Assembly: GCF_905147365.1 (NCBI RefSeq)
Contig: NC_056410.1
Location: forward strand, 4,005,501 to 4,069,500
Direction of reading: 5' to 3'
Length of the DNA stretch: 64,000 nt
Source: Aricia agestis
Lineage: Eukaryota; Arthropoda; Insecta; Lepidoptera; Lycaenidae
Both the position numbers and the translations under genes were made by a program. The notes under the pieces were generated by a model that worked only from the letters and a program-made list of their open reading frames with translations, had not been told where the DNA came from and did not search any database. Shown here piece by piece: positions 34,398 through 47,500 of this stretch. The stretch's first letter is position 1. Each line of letters begins with the position of its first letter.

Positions 34398-34628
34398 AGT
34401 ACTCACATGCGGTTTTGCTCCATAGTTTTACTCCAAATCCAGTAATAATTACTGTGTGGACCGTAAAACTCACAGCTCGAAGGCTCGCATCGAGCCGGCT
34501 CGATGGATTTAAATTATATCGATTTAGAATAAAACTATGGAGCAATGCTGAATGTGTGGACGAAATCTCGAGCCGCGGGTTTTTGCTCGACGTTATTGCT
34601 CGATCGAGCAAAACCGTATGTGAGTACT
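34398..34628. mobile_element. MITE with AGTACTCACAT.CGGTTTTGCTC ends
   Basis: Left AGTACTCACATGCGGTTTTG and right CAAAACCGTATGTGAGTACT pair; an inner pair CTCCATAGTTTTA / TAAAACTATGGAG is also present. Confidence 0.72.
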
Positions 34629-35097
34629 TCGCATTATAGGCTACAGCACTCAGCCTATACACAAATTGTTTTATCTAGATTTTAAGTACGTGTGTACTAT
34701 GTATAGTACCTAATAATATGGTACTGGCCTACTGGCTTTATTATATTGATCAAGTCAGAGGTTGTAAACATTTTTATGCAACGAATATCGAAACATTATT
34801 GAACTTTATTATATTAAATTAAAGACGAACACCCAAAAAAGCCCAAGCTCCGGCACAAAAGTAAGGTATCTCAGTTTTTTGTATACTTTATTAGTAAAAG
34901 AAATGTATGTGTTATTTCCGTAAAAAGTGGCTTAAGTAAAAAAAATGCTATTTTATTATTTTCAGGCGTACCTAACAATTTTAGTTTAAATTGCTTTTAT
35001 GAAATGTTTTAAACAATCACTAAACCTACAAAGACACTTACTTTTTCCTTTTAGGAATAAAGATAGGTACTACAAATTCTGTATGTTAAAAGTAATT

Positions 35098-35169
35098 TAC
35101 ATTGAACTCTCTACAAGGAACACGTACACACCCTAAAGTATTATCACTTATTTTTCTTACACCCTGTAT
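35098..35169. mobile_element. Foldback MITE (family F1), right arm only
   Basis: TGAACTCTCTACAAGGAACA to TTCTTACACCCTGTAT; the rest is missing. Confidence 0.65.
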
Positions 35170-37421
35170 CATGGGCACCGGCAGGAGGGTGGTGCACTTG
35201 CACCCCTTGGAAATCTCGGGATCAACAGGAATTATTGAAATAAAAAGCAGTATGTTGAAAGCTGTACAAAGATAGTTCGTAATGTTTCGGCACTAAAATA
35301 TGTATAATATATTCTGTTGACGTAAATAGAGTCACTGTTATTCGTAAAAAGAAAAGAAAAAAAACTAAAATCTGCACCCCTTGGAAATTATTTCTGTCGG
35401 CGCCCATGCCCTGTATACTTATTTTCACTAAATCTTGTCATTCTGTTTATTTTCCCTATGTACTTACATAAAAAAGATCGGTATAATAATATAATAATAA
35501 AACAAGTAATCTTATGCTTAATGGGGATGACTCATATTAGTCATATTGTATGTGATTTTATTGAAAAATAAAGATTTATTATTATTATAATTATGTATAT
35601 TAGAAACATAATTCATTACTATTTTATAACATTTTGGAGTCGATATGTTCAATGTAATGTAATTTTCAATTAGCGGCTGAAAACATCTAAAAGCATTTTT
35701 TTTTCTATCTTAGCCACATACTGCGGCAAACACGCCTATGAAAAAATGTTACACATAAAATACACAAAATAACTGAGATACATTTCTTCTGCGCCGGGCC
35801 TTGGGTAATTTTCTTTTATTATCACTTTGTTTGCATTGCCTACATTTTGTACACCCATATTAATAATAATAATTGTAAATTTTTGTACAGATATGAGAGA
35901 AAAAAAATACTATTTTTTGGAAAGTTATTGTAGTCTTAGTGGATTACGAATATATTGGAGTTATGACTTATTTTATCCAGAATAGTACCTATAGTGCTCC
36001 AGCGGAATACCGAAGTAGTTAGTTTGTTCGAAAGAACTTTACGGCACTTCAGTGGGGCCGAAAAGTTCTTTTAAAATTAACAAACTAAACTAAAAATATC
36101 TCATCACTATATCAAATAGTTTTAATAGCTCTATGAGTGGCTTTAAATGGTATAAAATGTTTTATTAATCTCCAATTTCTGCACTATCCAGACTATAGAT
36201 TGAATCCTCCACCCAATAAAGCTCACCGTAAACATAACAATATTTTACAAGACACGATTTTCAACATTGTTTCCAACACTTGCGACATCGCCGTGTTAAT
36301 ATTTGTATCTAAAATATGCACATAATACTATGTAAATTAATTCATATAATTTAAAATTTAAAATAATTTCTAGTCGCACCAAAGATTGCTAACGACTACT
36401 AATGCTTGGTCTTTGAACTAAAAACCTTGGCAACATTCACTTTATAGTATTTAGGACCTTTAAAATAGTAGAAGTTAGTTTTATAGCTTTAATTGCAGTC
36501 TGGTATAAAAACTGCATCCCGCATTTATAGGTAAAGTATGTGTAACGAGGCTGGGGGTTCAGTAGATGACAGCATTAAGTAGGTACATGATTCGAATCAA
36601 GCAAATCGGAGGTAAAAAAAAACATGTAAGGGCCTACGAGTGTTTCATTGATTCATGTAATATGAAAGGTTTATTGAAATGCAATAAGTTACTATATGGT
36701 AGGCGTACTTAGGTTATTTTGGTTTGACAAAATTTTGCTAATCATAATCTACAATAGTGATTATTATTTTATTAAAAAATTGAAGGGTTCTTTATTATCA
36801 AAATATCAAGAAATTATCTAAAAATATTAAAAAGTTTTTTGAGACGCAGCGTATTTTGGGGCAGGGGCTTTAAATATAGGGGCCTACAATGCAAATTAAA
36901 AATAATATAAAATATTTAATATCGTCTTTGGATAAGTAATATTATTGTTATTAGACCTCATTAACTAGGATTATTCTATAAACCATTTATTCCGTTAAAA
37001 ATATTGTACAAAACATTAACTAAACATAACAGGTATTTTTAACATCTTGCTTATATAAAAAAATATTTACGAGCTTTAAAGCTATAAAGCTGTATTATTT
37101 ATAAAGCTTTAGATAATGAAGTCCTAAATTCTAGATTTTGGACCAAGGAATCACGTAAGGACCAATATAATAATATGATACCCTATATCAACAAAAAAAT
37201 TTAAAAATTAATTATGAATTAAATATTTTTTAGTTTTATAGCGAATATTTTTTGTATGGTTTATTAAATTAACAGAGCTCGACTTTTATTTTACATTCCC
37301 TATTTTTTATATTATTTCAGCAGCTGTATCATACAAACCTGATTTTTACCTGAAGTATCATAAAATATGTATAGCTACGTCGGTATTTACGTAAATATTG
37401 TGCTTAGTAAATAATACTCAC
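35170..37421. other. AT-rich region downstream of the candidate gene B first exon
   Basis: 2.2 kb with very low GC and no recognised repeats or genes. It lies just inside the inferred first intron, a place where regulatory elements are common, but I see no specific site. Confidence 0.5.
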
Positions 37422-37484
37422 CGGCTTGATTCACAAATCACAATTAAAATGTTAGTAATAAATAATAATTCATGAACGTTCACT
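37422..37484 (-). promoter_or_regulatory. Candidate non-coding first exon and initiator of gene B
   Basis: Exon 2 of gene B starts with 5' UTR after a good acceptor, so an upstream exon must exist. Here a strong donor (AAGCCG|GTGAGT, first intron base 37421) follows a short AT-rich stretch with a GCAGT initiator-like start at about 37484, next to GC-rich, repeat-free DNA (37485-37760). An ATG at about 37473 opens a 9-codon upstream ORF. There is no TATA box. Inference from position and donor quality only; it implies a 17-kb first intron. Confidence 0.35.
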
Positions 37485-38330
37485 GCACAAGTCGTAGTGT
37501 TGGGCGCTCGCGCGATGCGCACGCCGGCCGCCACTTACGAAATAATATAGTTTAACCTTCTTGGATCGAGCGAGCCATTCATCTGTCAATTGTCCTCCGT
37601 GGCCTCCTACTTCTATCTCGCCGTATACGTCCCTAACTCTGATAAGAATCACCAATTAGCGCAATGGTGATCGGTGCCTCCTAGCGGAGAAATGCGTGCA
37701 GTGCCTCGGTGGTGCGTTTGTTTTGGTGGAATATTGCGCGAGCCTTGACCGAGGTCGCCGTGACATCTGCAGTCGCAGTCGAGGCTTACGAGTTGCAACA
37801 TTTTAGGAATGCATTAACCTACTAGATTTGTAATACTTCGAGTATAGTAAACACTATCAAAGCAAAGACAATTTTTAGATGTTAAAACTTTTATACTTAC
37901 TTGAAAATGTTTTTCCGAAGAAAAAATATTTACAAAAAAAATCACATTCCACACTTTTTGTCAAAATTTTTATTTTTAAATTTTTAAACAGCACCTGTTT
38001 TACCCGTGGCTCAAAAACAACTGAAGAATGTGACCGTTCTGGGCTTTTATCTGTCAAATCGAAGGTTTTTCGAACTACCTTCAATTTCTACCCGCAATTT
38101 ATTTTGATCTTAATTATTTTCCTTCGTAACCATGTGTTTTAGAAAAAAATGCCTTTAAATCATGATTGCGTCCACACCGGCCTGCGCAAGAGTTGCGAAC
38201 ACGTACCTATTATCCGCCAGATTAGCAACCGGCAAGGTTTTCCTTGACATTCGTTTACAAGTCACTCAAGGTGTAACGAACGATTTTCGGGTTAAGGACT
38301 AATAAAAAGACGCTCCGTATTAAATATAAT
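37485..38330. other. Intergenic gap between genes A and B
   Basis: The first 275 bp (37485-37760) are notably GC-rich (GCGCTCGCGCGATGCGCACG) and repeat-free, as expected for a promoter-proximal region of gene B. The remainder is AT-rich. Confidence 0.5.
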
Positions 38331-38516
38331 TTATTTTCTTAGCGACTTAAAAACCTGTTTGGTGCCTATACTAATTTTCTTCCTGTCAGTCTGTTTGAGC
38401 AGAAGGTAGCAGCCACCGAGGAGGAGGACGGTCGCAAGGAGGTTAGATACGATCGGCAGACCGATGACCACGAAGTAAAGGAAGTTCGTGATGTAAGATG
38501 GCAGCTCCTCCTGACT
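38331..38516 (-). CDS. Gene A coding exon 11 (second membrane segment, C-tail, stop)
   Basis: Opens SQEELPSYITNFLYFVV after a CTTTTCCAG acceptor, continues through a hydrophobic segment (GLPIVSNLLATVLLLGGCYL) and ends in a short basic tail, FKSLRK-TAA. The exon lacks an ATG, so simple ORF finding misses it. An AATAAA overlaps the stop codon (38335-38330) but is probably too close to serve as the polyadenylation signal. Confidence 0.9.
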   Translation of the reverse strand, partial: SQEELPSYITNFLYFVVIGLPIVSNLLATVLLLGGCYLLLKQTDRKKISIGTKQVFKSLRK

Positions 38517-41500
38517 CTGGAAAAGGACATTGAGTAAACATTAATAATAATTACATAGGTACAGTAAAATTTTCGGTTTATCAAAATAAAATAATAACAA
38601 ATAATGTTTTATTTTTGTAGGTAAAAAATCAATAGTAGCTTGAATTGGGTTTTACCTACGATTATATACACACCTACATATTAGTTTCCTATATTGCTTG
38701 AAAATAACTGACTTTTTGGAAGTCGGGTAAAAATATTAACAAAACATGATGAGAAGATGAAAAAGACTTACAAACTCAAACCACACGAGCGGCAGCACCA
38801 AGTTGGCGAACTTGTTGAACTTCCAGGAGTACAGGTCGGTGATGTCGTGTACCCACAGGTTGCACTGCACCCTCACTCTCAGGTGCAGGGGGATACCAGT
38901 CAACTGGACATATAAACGGTCAGTTCACAACGAAAATAATTAAAATCATGTATAAGGTTAATCAGAGTAAGTTCGGACTTCGGATACAGAGTAAGTCCGG
39001 ATAATTCAAGTCGACGCTAAATTAAATATTTTGTTCGCCTGGTACTACAGTTGGCGGTTGCAGTGCAGTATGGCGTATAATATATATGCATCCTGGCGCG
39101 AGGCAAAAAAAAAACACTAATTTAGTGATAAGCTGCATTATCCAGACTTAGGTACCCTATCCGAACTTACCCTGATTAACGATACATACTAATATTATAA
39201 ATGCGAAAATATATATTTTAAATTTATACACAAATTTAATACACATCCATGACCCAAGAACTTTGAAAACTTTTTGTTCCGTCGGCGGGATTCGAACCCG
39301 CGACCCCCGACTTGAGCTACCAACAGCCTTTAACGCCTCCGTGGTCTAGTGGTATAGAGTGCGGCTCTTGTCTCGGAGGTCGTGGGTTCGATTCCCGCGT
39401 TGGAAACATGTTATTTCCAAGTTTGGTTAGGACAATGCAGGCTGATCACCTGATTGTCTGACAAGTAAGATGATCCATGCGTCGGATGGGCATGTAAAAA
39501 GTCGGTCCTGCGCCTGATCTTTCGCCGGTCGTGTCGGTCTACCGTCCCACTGGGTGAGAGTAAAGGAATTGAGAGTGTTTCAATGAAACCGGCCACCGTC
39601 ACCGCAACCGGTGTGGGAGCTATTATTATTATTACCAACAGCCCACCAACTGAGCCACAGAGGTCTTTACGGAGTTACCAATAAAACTTTTTAATCGATT
39701 TTCCCAAAAATCGATTATAGATAAATATGTCGAGATAGAGTAGACAGTAGTACAATAATCACCGGTTCAATATCGTAGTAGCCGAGCGAGTGTCTCTCGG
39801 AGTCCGGCGTGAGCCCCGTCACGTAGAGGTCGGGCGTGATGTTGGCGCCGTTGAAGTGCGGCAGAGAGAGCACCATGGGAAACCCTGGAATATGATTGTT
39901 GTTTGTAAGTTGGACCTCTTGGAACCTGGGTGTATATAGCGGGCCCACTGAGTGGGCCTATTGACGAGACCTATCAGGCAGAGTTCTAGCGGTTCCGCAA
40001 AATATTACGTAACTAAAATAAAAAAATATGTGTGGCTCTCGGGGACTGCCGCGGTACAGCATAGCATTTTTATGCAACCTTTGCAATAATTATAATTCGC
40101 ATAGTACGTCGCCGTGCCGAATTCTGCCGACTTAAAACGACGTTAGACGATGCACAACTTACAAAGCCGCACCGCGTGCAGGTCGGAATGTGGGGTGTTA
40201 GCTTTATTTTCGTTACGCAATTTCTTGATTCAGTCGTCGCGCTCAAATCCCGCAATAAAGGCTATGCAATAGCATAAATATACATTTAAATGACATATTA
40301 TTTTGGACCAAGATGTGTTTAAAATAAAAATGTTGATGATTAAGGAAGTATTTAAATGTTATTATTTTGAATGAAGATTATTAATTGCTTGGGGTTTCTT
40401 TAAATAGTTCCTGGACCGAGATGCATGATAACAAAATCACACGTATGCTTATACTGATACGAGTTGTGTTTACAACTTCGTCCGGTCGCTAGATATAGGA
40501 AAAAAATCGGCCATTCACATACCGTTCCTAGTTTTTGTATTGATCCATCTTTCGCTAAAGTGGATAGGCTATTATTATGTAAAGCATTTATTAAACAAGG
40601 TTTGTATGCGTCCCTCATACAGAGTTCACTGTGAAAGTAGCAGCGCTGAGAGAGCAAATATTTTTTTTTGTGATTTGTATGGGCAAGCGGCCGAGCGTTA
40701 TGAATTTTCCCATAAAAAAGTAGAAAATAAAGTAACTCTTTCAGCGCTGCCACTTTCACAGCAAACTCTGTAATACAAGCCCTAAAGTATTATCACTTAG
40801 CTTTGTTACACCTTGTTAAAGTACCTGTGTAACATTTGGAACCATCCTTGATTCCGGAAGGCAGCAGCAGCTCGTCGTTCTGACAACCCTCAGGTACGTC
40901 CACTTTATTGTCGAACGCAGTCTTTGAAAAGTTGTACCGGTAGAGAGTGAGGCTGCCCTCTTTGCGCTCCTCTGAAAAAAGTTATATGAGAAGTAGTAAT
41001 TTAATTACGTATTCAAATAACACGAATTTAAAACATCAATTTTTTACCAAAGTATGACAAAACCAAAATAAAAGATAATGCTTTTGGAACTTTATGTATG
41101 CTTTCTTCTATCGTAGCGCCTAAATTGTGGCCGAAAGGCATATTCCTTTAGGTGCAGCCGTAAGGATTTAGGCGCTTATGATTATAAATGAAGGTTCTGG
41201 AATATACGTGTACTTCATATTTTTTATGTCAATATCTTGATTAAGTTAAGTAATGTTTAATGTCTCTGATGCGGCCGTTGTACGATTTAAGTTTAAAATG
41301 TGAGCTGTCATCAGCTTCCTAATTTGATGGACCAGCCTCAGGGACCTAAGATCTAGTATAGCCCAGGGCAGAGATGTCGAACCTTTTCGTATCAACGTGC
41401 CCTTTTATGAAGAAGTCATAAACGTACCATTCACATTTGTTTGTGATTCGGTGCATATTTCAAAATTTGCCTAATTGTAGTGGTTGCCTGTGGTGGTCAC

Positions 41501-44500
41501 CACTAAGCAGAGGTGGATCTATAACATTCATTGTTTGTAAAATAAATATTTCGGTACTAGTTTTGGGACCAGTGGCGTGCTCAAAATTTTATGTCGCGTG
41601 GCACTGGTGGCACTATGCCATTGGTTCACCATCCCTGCCCTAGTATACAAGTGGCAAGCGATTATCGTAAACGCTAACAAAATGTATGCGATTTGACATA
41701 AGTCGTCGCTTCCCTAGCGAATACTAATGTCAAATCCCCATGCATTTTGTGGCGTTGGCGTTTACGATAATCGCTTGCCACGTCTTGTCTAGGCCCTTTG
41801 TCTATATTATACTCCGTGTTATCGGGTTATCGTGTAGTCTTTAAATATTATCTACGTACCATCGAAAACCAGTGGCATCAGTCTACATATGGACTTGCTA
41901 AAGAATAGCGGCACGTCTGTTTTCTTCAAGTAATGAGGAAACAGAATTCCTTCCGTAGCGTTGATAGCGTTGTCCAAGCAAGTCTGAAATAAACAAGAGC
42001 GATATGAATAATGAGCAAATTGTTTAAATGTTTACTTGGTACGATTTGGAACTTGATATACTAATAGCTAGTTAACCTAACATGATCGAGTGTATTTAGG
42101 AACCCTACATTTCTTAAGGGCACTTAAGATTTAGGGAGTATACTGTAAGGCAAGTATCACCCGGACCGGTGGTAGGCATCATGTAGACGTTCAGAGAATA
42201 TTTCATTATTTTTTTATTTTGAATAAAACAATTGAGTTTGAGTTTTTTGCAAAGGGCAACGCCTTCCCCTGAAAAGTGTAGTGTAACACGGGCTGATACA
42301 GGGTATAACAAATCTAAGTGATAATATTTTAGAGTGTGTTGACTATTGTGTTCCTCATATAGAGTTCACTGTAAAAGTAGCAGCGCTGAAAGAGCAAATT
42401 GTTTGTGATTTGTATGGGAAAATGCATAACACTGGGGCGCTTGCCCATACAAATCACAAAAAATTGCTCTTTCAGCGCTGCTACTTTCAGTCTTTCACAG
42501 CGAACTCTATCTCCCCATACACACCCTAAAGTATTATCACTTAGTTGTGTTACACCTGTGTATTTTATCATCAGCTGTTCACTCTCGACTTACTATTAAT
42601 ATTTTTGGTTTCATGAAATCCCCTTTTTTTATGAAATAAGGGGGCAAACGAGCAAACGGGTCACCTGATGGAAAGCAACTTCCGTCGCCCATGGACACTC
42701 GCAGCATCAGAAGAGCTACAGGTGCGTTGCCGGCCTTTTAAGAGGGAATAGGGTAATAGGGGAGGGAAGGGAATAGGGGAGGGAAGGAAATAGGGTAGGG
42801 GATTGGGCCTCCGGTAAACTCACTCACTCGGCGAAACACAGCGCAAGCGCTGTTTCACGCCGGTTTTCTGTGAGAACGTGGTATTTATCCGGTCGAGCCG
42901 GCCCATTCGTGCCGAAGCATGGCTCTCCCACGTATAAAAAATTTGAAAAGATACGATATCGTATACTCACGTCCATGTCGTACCCGGTGAGCTGCGGCAG
43001 GTCCTCGTAGTCGTATATCCTGAAGAAGTTCTCGTGGCCCCAGCGCGGCCCTATCTTCACGGTCACTTGATTTTGCATCAGCTCGTATGTCTGAAAATAA
43101 CAATTTCGTACATTTTTAACATGTCGAAAAGATGAAAAACAATTGAAATAAGTTATGTCGGTGTTACTTTTATTTTTCCAAGCTTCTTGATCGAGAATGT
43201 CCTTAGCTATTGTTCATCATCATCAGCCTAACACTACAGCAGAACTTAGGTTTAGAATTTTAGATCTAGTTGGAGTTTTTCATCGTGTTTTTTTTTTTAA
43301 ATTCATCTCCGAGCATTATTCACTCTGCTTACATTATACATTATAATTTCAACTGAGTTGAAGAACACAATTAGAAGATATTTACTCATTTTTTTTACCT
43401 GCTTATTAATATACAGGGTGTAACTAAACTAAGTGTTAATACTTTACGGTGTGTACGTGTTCCTTGTAGAGAGTTCACTGTGAAAGTCGCAGCGCTGAAA
43501 GAGCAATTTTTTTCACTTTTCTATGGGCAAGCGCCCCAGCGTCACGAGTTTCCCCATACAAAAGTGAAAAAAAAATTGGTCTTTCAGCGCTGCTACTTTC
43601 ACAGTGCACTCTCTACGAAGTACGAGGAACATGTACACACTCTGAAGTATTATCACTTAGTTTTGTTACACCCTGACGTAGTTATATCTCACACACATAA
43701 AACGCACAGTTTTTTTATTTCAAATCTTTACATTTCAGGGCCTAAAGCCTCCATTTATGCAAAAAAACGGCAATTTTTTTACTGTTAGTTATTGTGTTCT
43801 TCCAGTTTTCACTCACATCTTCAATTACCTTATTCAAGAATCCCATATTGGTAGAATTGACGCTGCCAGGAGCGAAGTTCTTGGTGCCCTCCATCAGGGA
43901 CTCGCGGTAGTCCCACAGCACCTGGTGGATCGTCCGTTTCACGAAGAAGTTGTTGGGGTACAACTTTAAAAGCATCTTGAAACCCATTCGCCGGAAGTAG
44001 TTCTCACTTCCGGACAGCATTGATGTGAGGCCCTGAAGAGTAAAAATATAATCTTAGCGGCCCCCTAGGCGAGCAATTTAATTGCGCATTATCACGTATT
44101 GTTTAATATTATTGACCGTTTAGACTTTTAGAGTTAATTATTGAACATCGCGCGCCTTAAATCTAATTGTCAAATAAACTGTTCAATAAGATTGAAGCGT
44201 GATATTGACAATATAATTGATAGTCTAGGGGCCGGCTTTCTAAATACCTACTATGTGGTGCATCGCATTAGTTATGGATGCCCCAGTATTTGTGAATAAA
44301 AGCGAGGATTTCCGAAGGATCACTTAACTTTAATTTTAAATGTCTTTTTTTTTTAATGAAACAAGGGGGCAAACGAGCAAACGGGTCACCCGATGGAAAG
44401 CAAGTTCCGTCGCCCATGGACACTCGCGGCATCAGAAGAGCTGCAAGTGCGCTGCCGGCCCTTCAAGAGGGAATAGGGTAACAGGGGAGGGTAGGGAAGG

Positions 44501-47500
44501 GAAGGGAAGGGAATAGTTGAGGGTAGGGAAGGGAATAGGGTAGGGGTAAGGGGATTAGGCCTCCGGTTGTCATACATTTTCCATATTCCGTAGAAATTTT
44601 CATTTGATCAAAGTTAACTTCATTGAGTTAATTATATTCAATAAGTTAAAAATTAATTTCATTAAGGGTGGGTTGTACCAGAGGCGTGGTTAAAGTTAAG
44701 GTTATGGTTATAGTTAAGGCTAACTTTAACATTAACTTTGACAGATGACAGCTGGTCCGACAAGGCTATAAATGAACGTGGGCGGGGGCGCTGCTGGTCA
44801 AAAATGGCGTTTTTGTATGATGACAGCGTTAGTTCCTTTTTTGCCACATTCATGTAAAGCCTTGTCGAGCTCAAGGTTATGGTTAAATATGGCGTCCATT
44901 TTTGACTTTAACCAAAGATTTTACATTTTGCATTGTAGTTATAATTAAAGTTACAGTTATAGTTAAAGTAAGTTAGTTCAACCCACCCTTAGACACATTT
45001 AATTAGTGGTTAAATGCGTCTTAATGAAATTAGGTTTTTATTTCTACCAGATAATTCCGTTGCGCCAAAATTTGTGTATAGCGCGGGAACCGTATTTTCC
45101 TATGTCCTGTAGGTGGAGAAGCAACAGACAATATAGAGAGTATAGACCAATAGACAGGCAGACAATTTCGCATTTATAAAATTAGTATTATATTATTATC
45201 AATAATCATAATCATCAGCATCACCTATAATGTCACCATTTCAAGGGGCTCGGTTCTCTTATCGACGTATAGAGTCAATCTTTTCTATGACAAATGAGAT
45301 AATATACCACACATGTAAATAAATTACACAATATATTACAATCACATAACATATTGAAGGCGCAAACTAGTGGCCTTGTAGTAGTGTTAAGTACAGTTAC
45401 ATTCAGTACAACCTCATGAATCATAATATTATCCTTGACTGATCATTGAGTTATGACTTATGACCCGATGAGCCCGTGCAGGTGCCGATAATTTTTAATG
45501 CTTTTTTTCAGTTACAATGTCTTTCTAAATAAAATAAAAAAATTAACAATAAATAACAATACCGAACTTGTATCTAATTTGGCGCTTGTATCTAAGTTGT
45601 CCCAAACGCTATATTCGCAGTTAGCGGTTCTATGCTAATGACATAATTACATACATACATATTTTCCACGAACCCCGGCCCCCGCGTACGCTCAGAAAAC
45701 GCACACGTCTGAACGCGCCTTCATCTATATAAACTTTTCTACATTTTCATTCGTAAATCTCTGTCAGGGAGCTCTAGATCATTTTTTTTCATTTTGATAA
45801 GACAAACAACATTTTTATCTACGAAAAATCTGGAAAGTGGTAGCTAACAGAGATAGAAAGGATTTCATACTTTCATTTGATGGTCATTGACTATAAGCTA
45901 TTCGTGCGATTTGATTTCCGCTAGGTATATTAACTTTATGGTCACATCAGATTCAGCTTTACAATAATATTTAGATGTTGCCCGTATGTGCGTGCGCGCA
46001 GAATTAACAGCTCGCACTTTACAAATACACAATATTTTTAATTCAGACTACTAATCATAATCCATACTCCATGCAGTCCATGCAGTCCATGCAGTCCACA
46101 TCCACATGACAAATAAACACACAAAATAAATAATTGTTTAAATTCGACTACTCACCAGTAAAGCGGAGTTAGGTAATATCACAGTGTCATTCAGGCCATA
46201 CTCGCTGAGTTCGGGATAGAATATGAGTTCTCTCTGCGGCCGGTACGTCAGAGTGTCGTTTGGTGTGAATCTTATGTTGGTGAAAACAACGTGCTCCCTG
46301 AAAACAGGTAATAAATACTTTAAAGGTCAATTATTTAAATGTGACCAAATGATTGGTCTTAATTGTTAGCTAGAAGGCAGGTTTCATTTTGTATGACAAG
46401 AAAAACCATGCCAAGAATAAATTAACTGTATTGATAAAACGTGAACTGCGGAATGAACTAATACGGACTACTTGTATATTTTTTGAGCCAACCCTGGTTT
46501 GATCATTTATTCGTTCCGTAAGCTGATCATAAAAGAACCAAAATGTTTCGAGTATATTCCCTTCAGGGACGAATTTGATGCAATGCCGGAAATGAATGCC
46601 GCAAGAGGTAGCTAAGTACCTATTTGTATAAACAAATATAACGTAAAAATACTTTTACTTTTTCCTTGTTTATAAATTCGGTTGCAGGCGGCGGTTAGCG
46701 ACCTCAGTTACATTGAACTTGACCTGAACGGGCCATTTTTTGTCCACTCACTTGTTGCAAGGCTGTTTAAATATTATAGAATAAAGACCGACCCGGAAAA
46801 TGTGAGAACTGAGAGTATCTGTGCTGACTGCTGAGACCTGAGGGTGTTTCATTCGTTACTCTAGGAACACTTGTGTGGAAAGATATTGTGCTTGAGGTCG
46901 AATACGCTCTAGCCTGTCGAAAAGGTAAGGTTCACCTGTGCATGTTAGCCAAAACATCCTGCATTCACTGGAAACATGACCAGCCTTTCCTCCCAAATAC
47001 AACCAATTTTACAAATTACAATCAAAAACTCGGTGGTACTTCTGGTTAATCAAAAACTTGGGTAGGCCGCGGGATCGCGTGAGCCTACACCACGACTCCG
47101 CCGGCGATCCCGTATAATTTTGAAGTTGGTTACTTGGATAAAGGCGTTATACTCACATGTAGACGATGGGTCCGATCTCCTGCACGTTGATCTTGTCGTC
47201 CAGGCCGAGCAGGAACCGCTCGTGGTTGGTGACGTTGAACAGGTACGACTTCACTTTGGTGGTGAGCGGTGGTTCCGCCCACCAGTCGAAGTTGGGGAAA
47301 CCTGGAATGTGGAATACATCGGTTAAGATGCGTCACATAATTCTATCAAGTCGTGTTCAAACGGGCCCCTAGACGATCAATTTTATTTATGCAATGTCAC
47401 GTGTTATGCAATATCATTGACCGTCAAGGGTTGAATTTATCGCACCCGCCTTTCAATCTTATTGTCAAATAAATTGTTCAATAATAGGTATTGTTCATTG

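Noticed and set aside
39333..39405. tRNA gene on the plus strand
   Set aside because: Good A and B boxes, but the acceptor ends do not pair convincingly and the sequence continues into a typical SINE body with an (ATT)n tail and target duplication.
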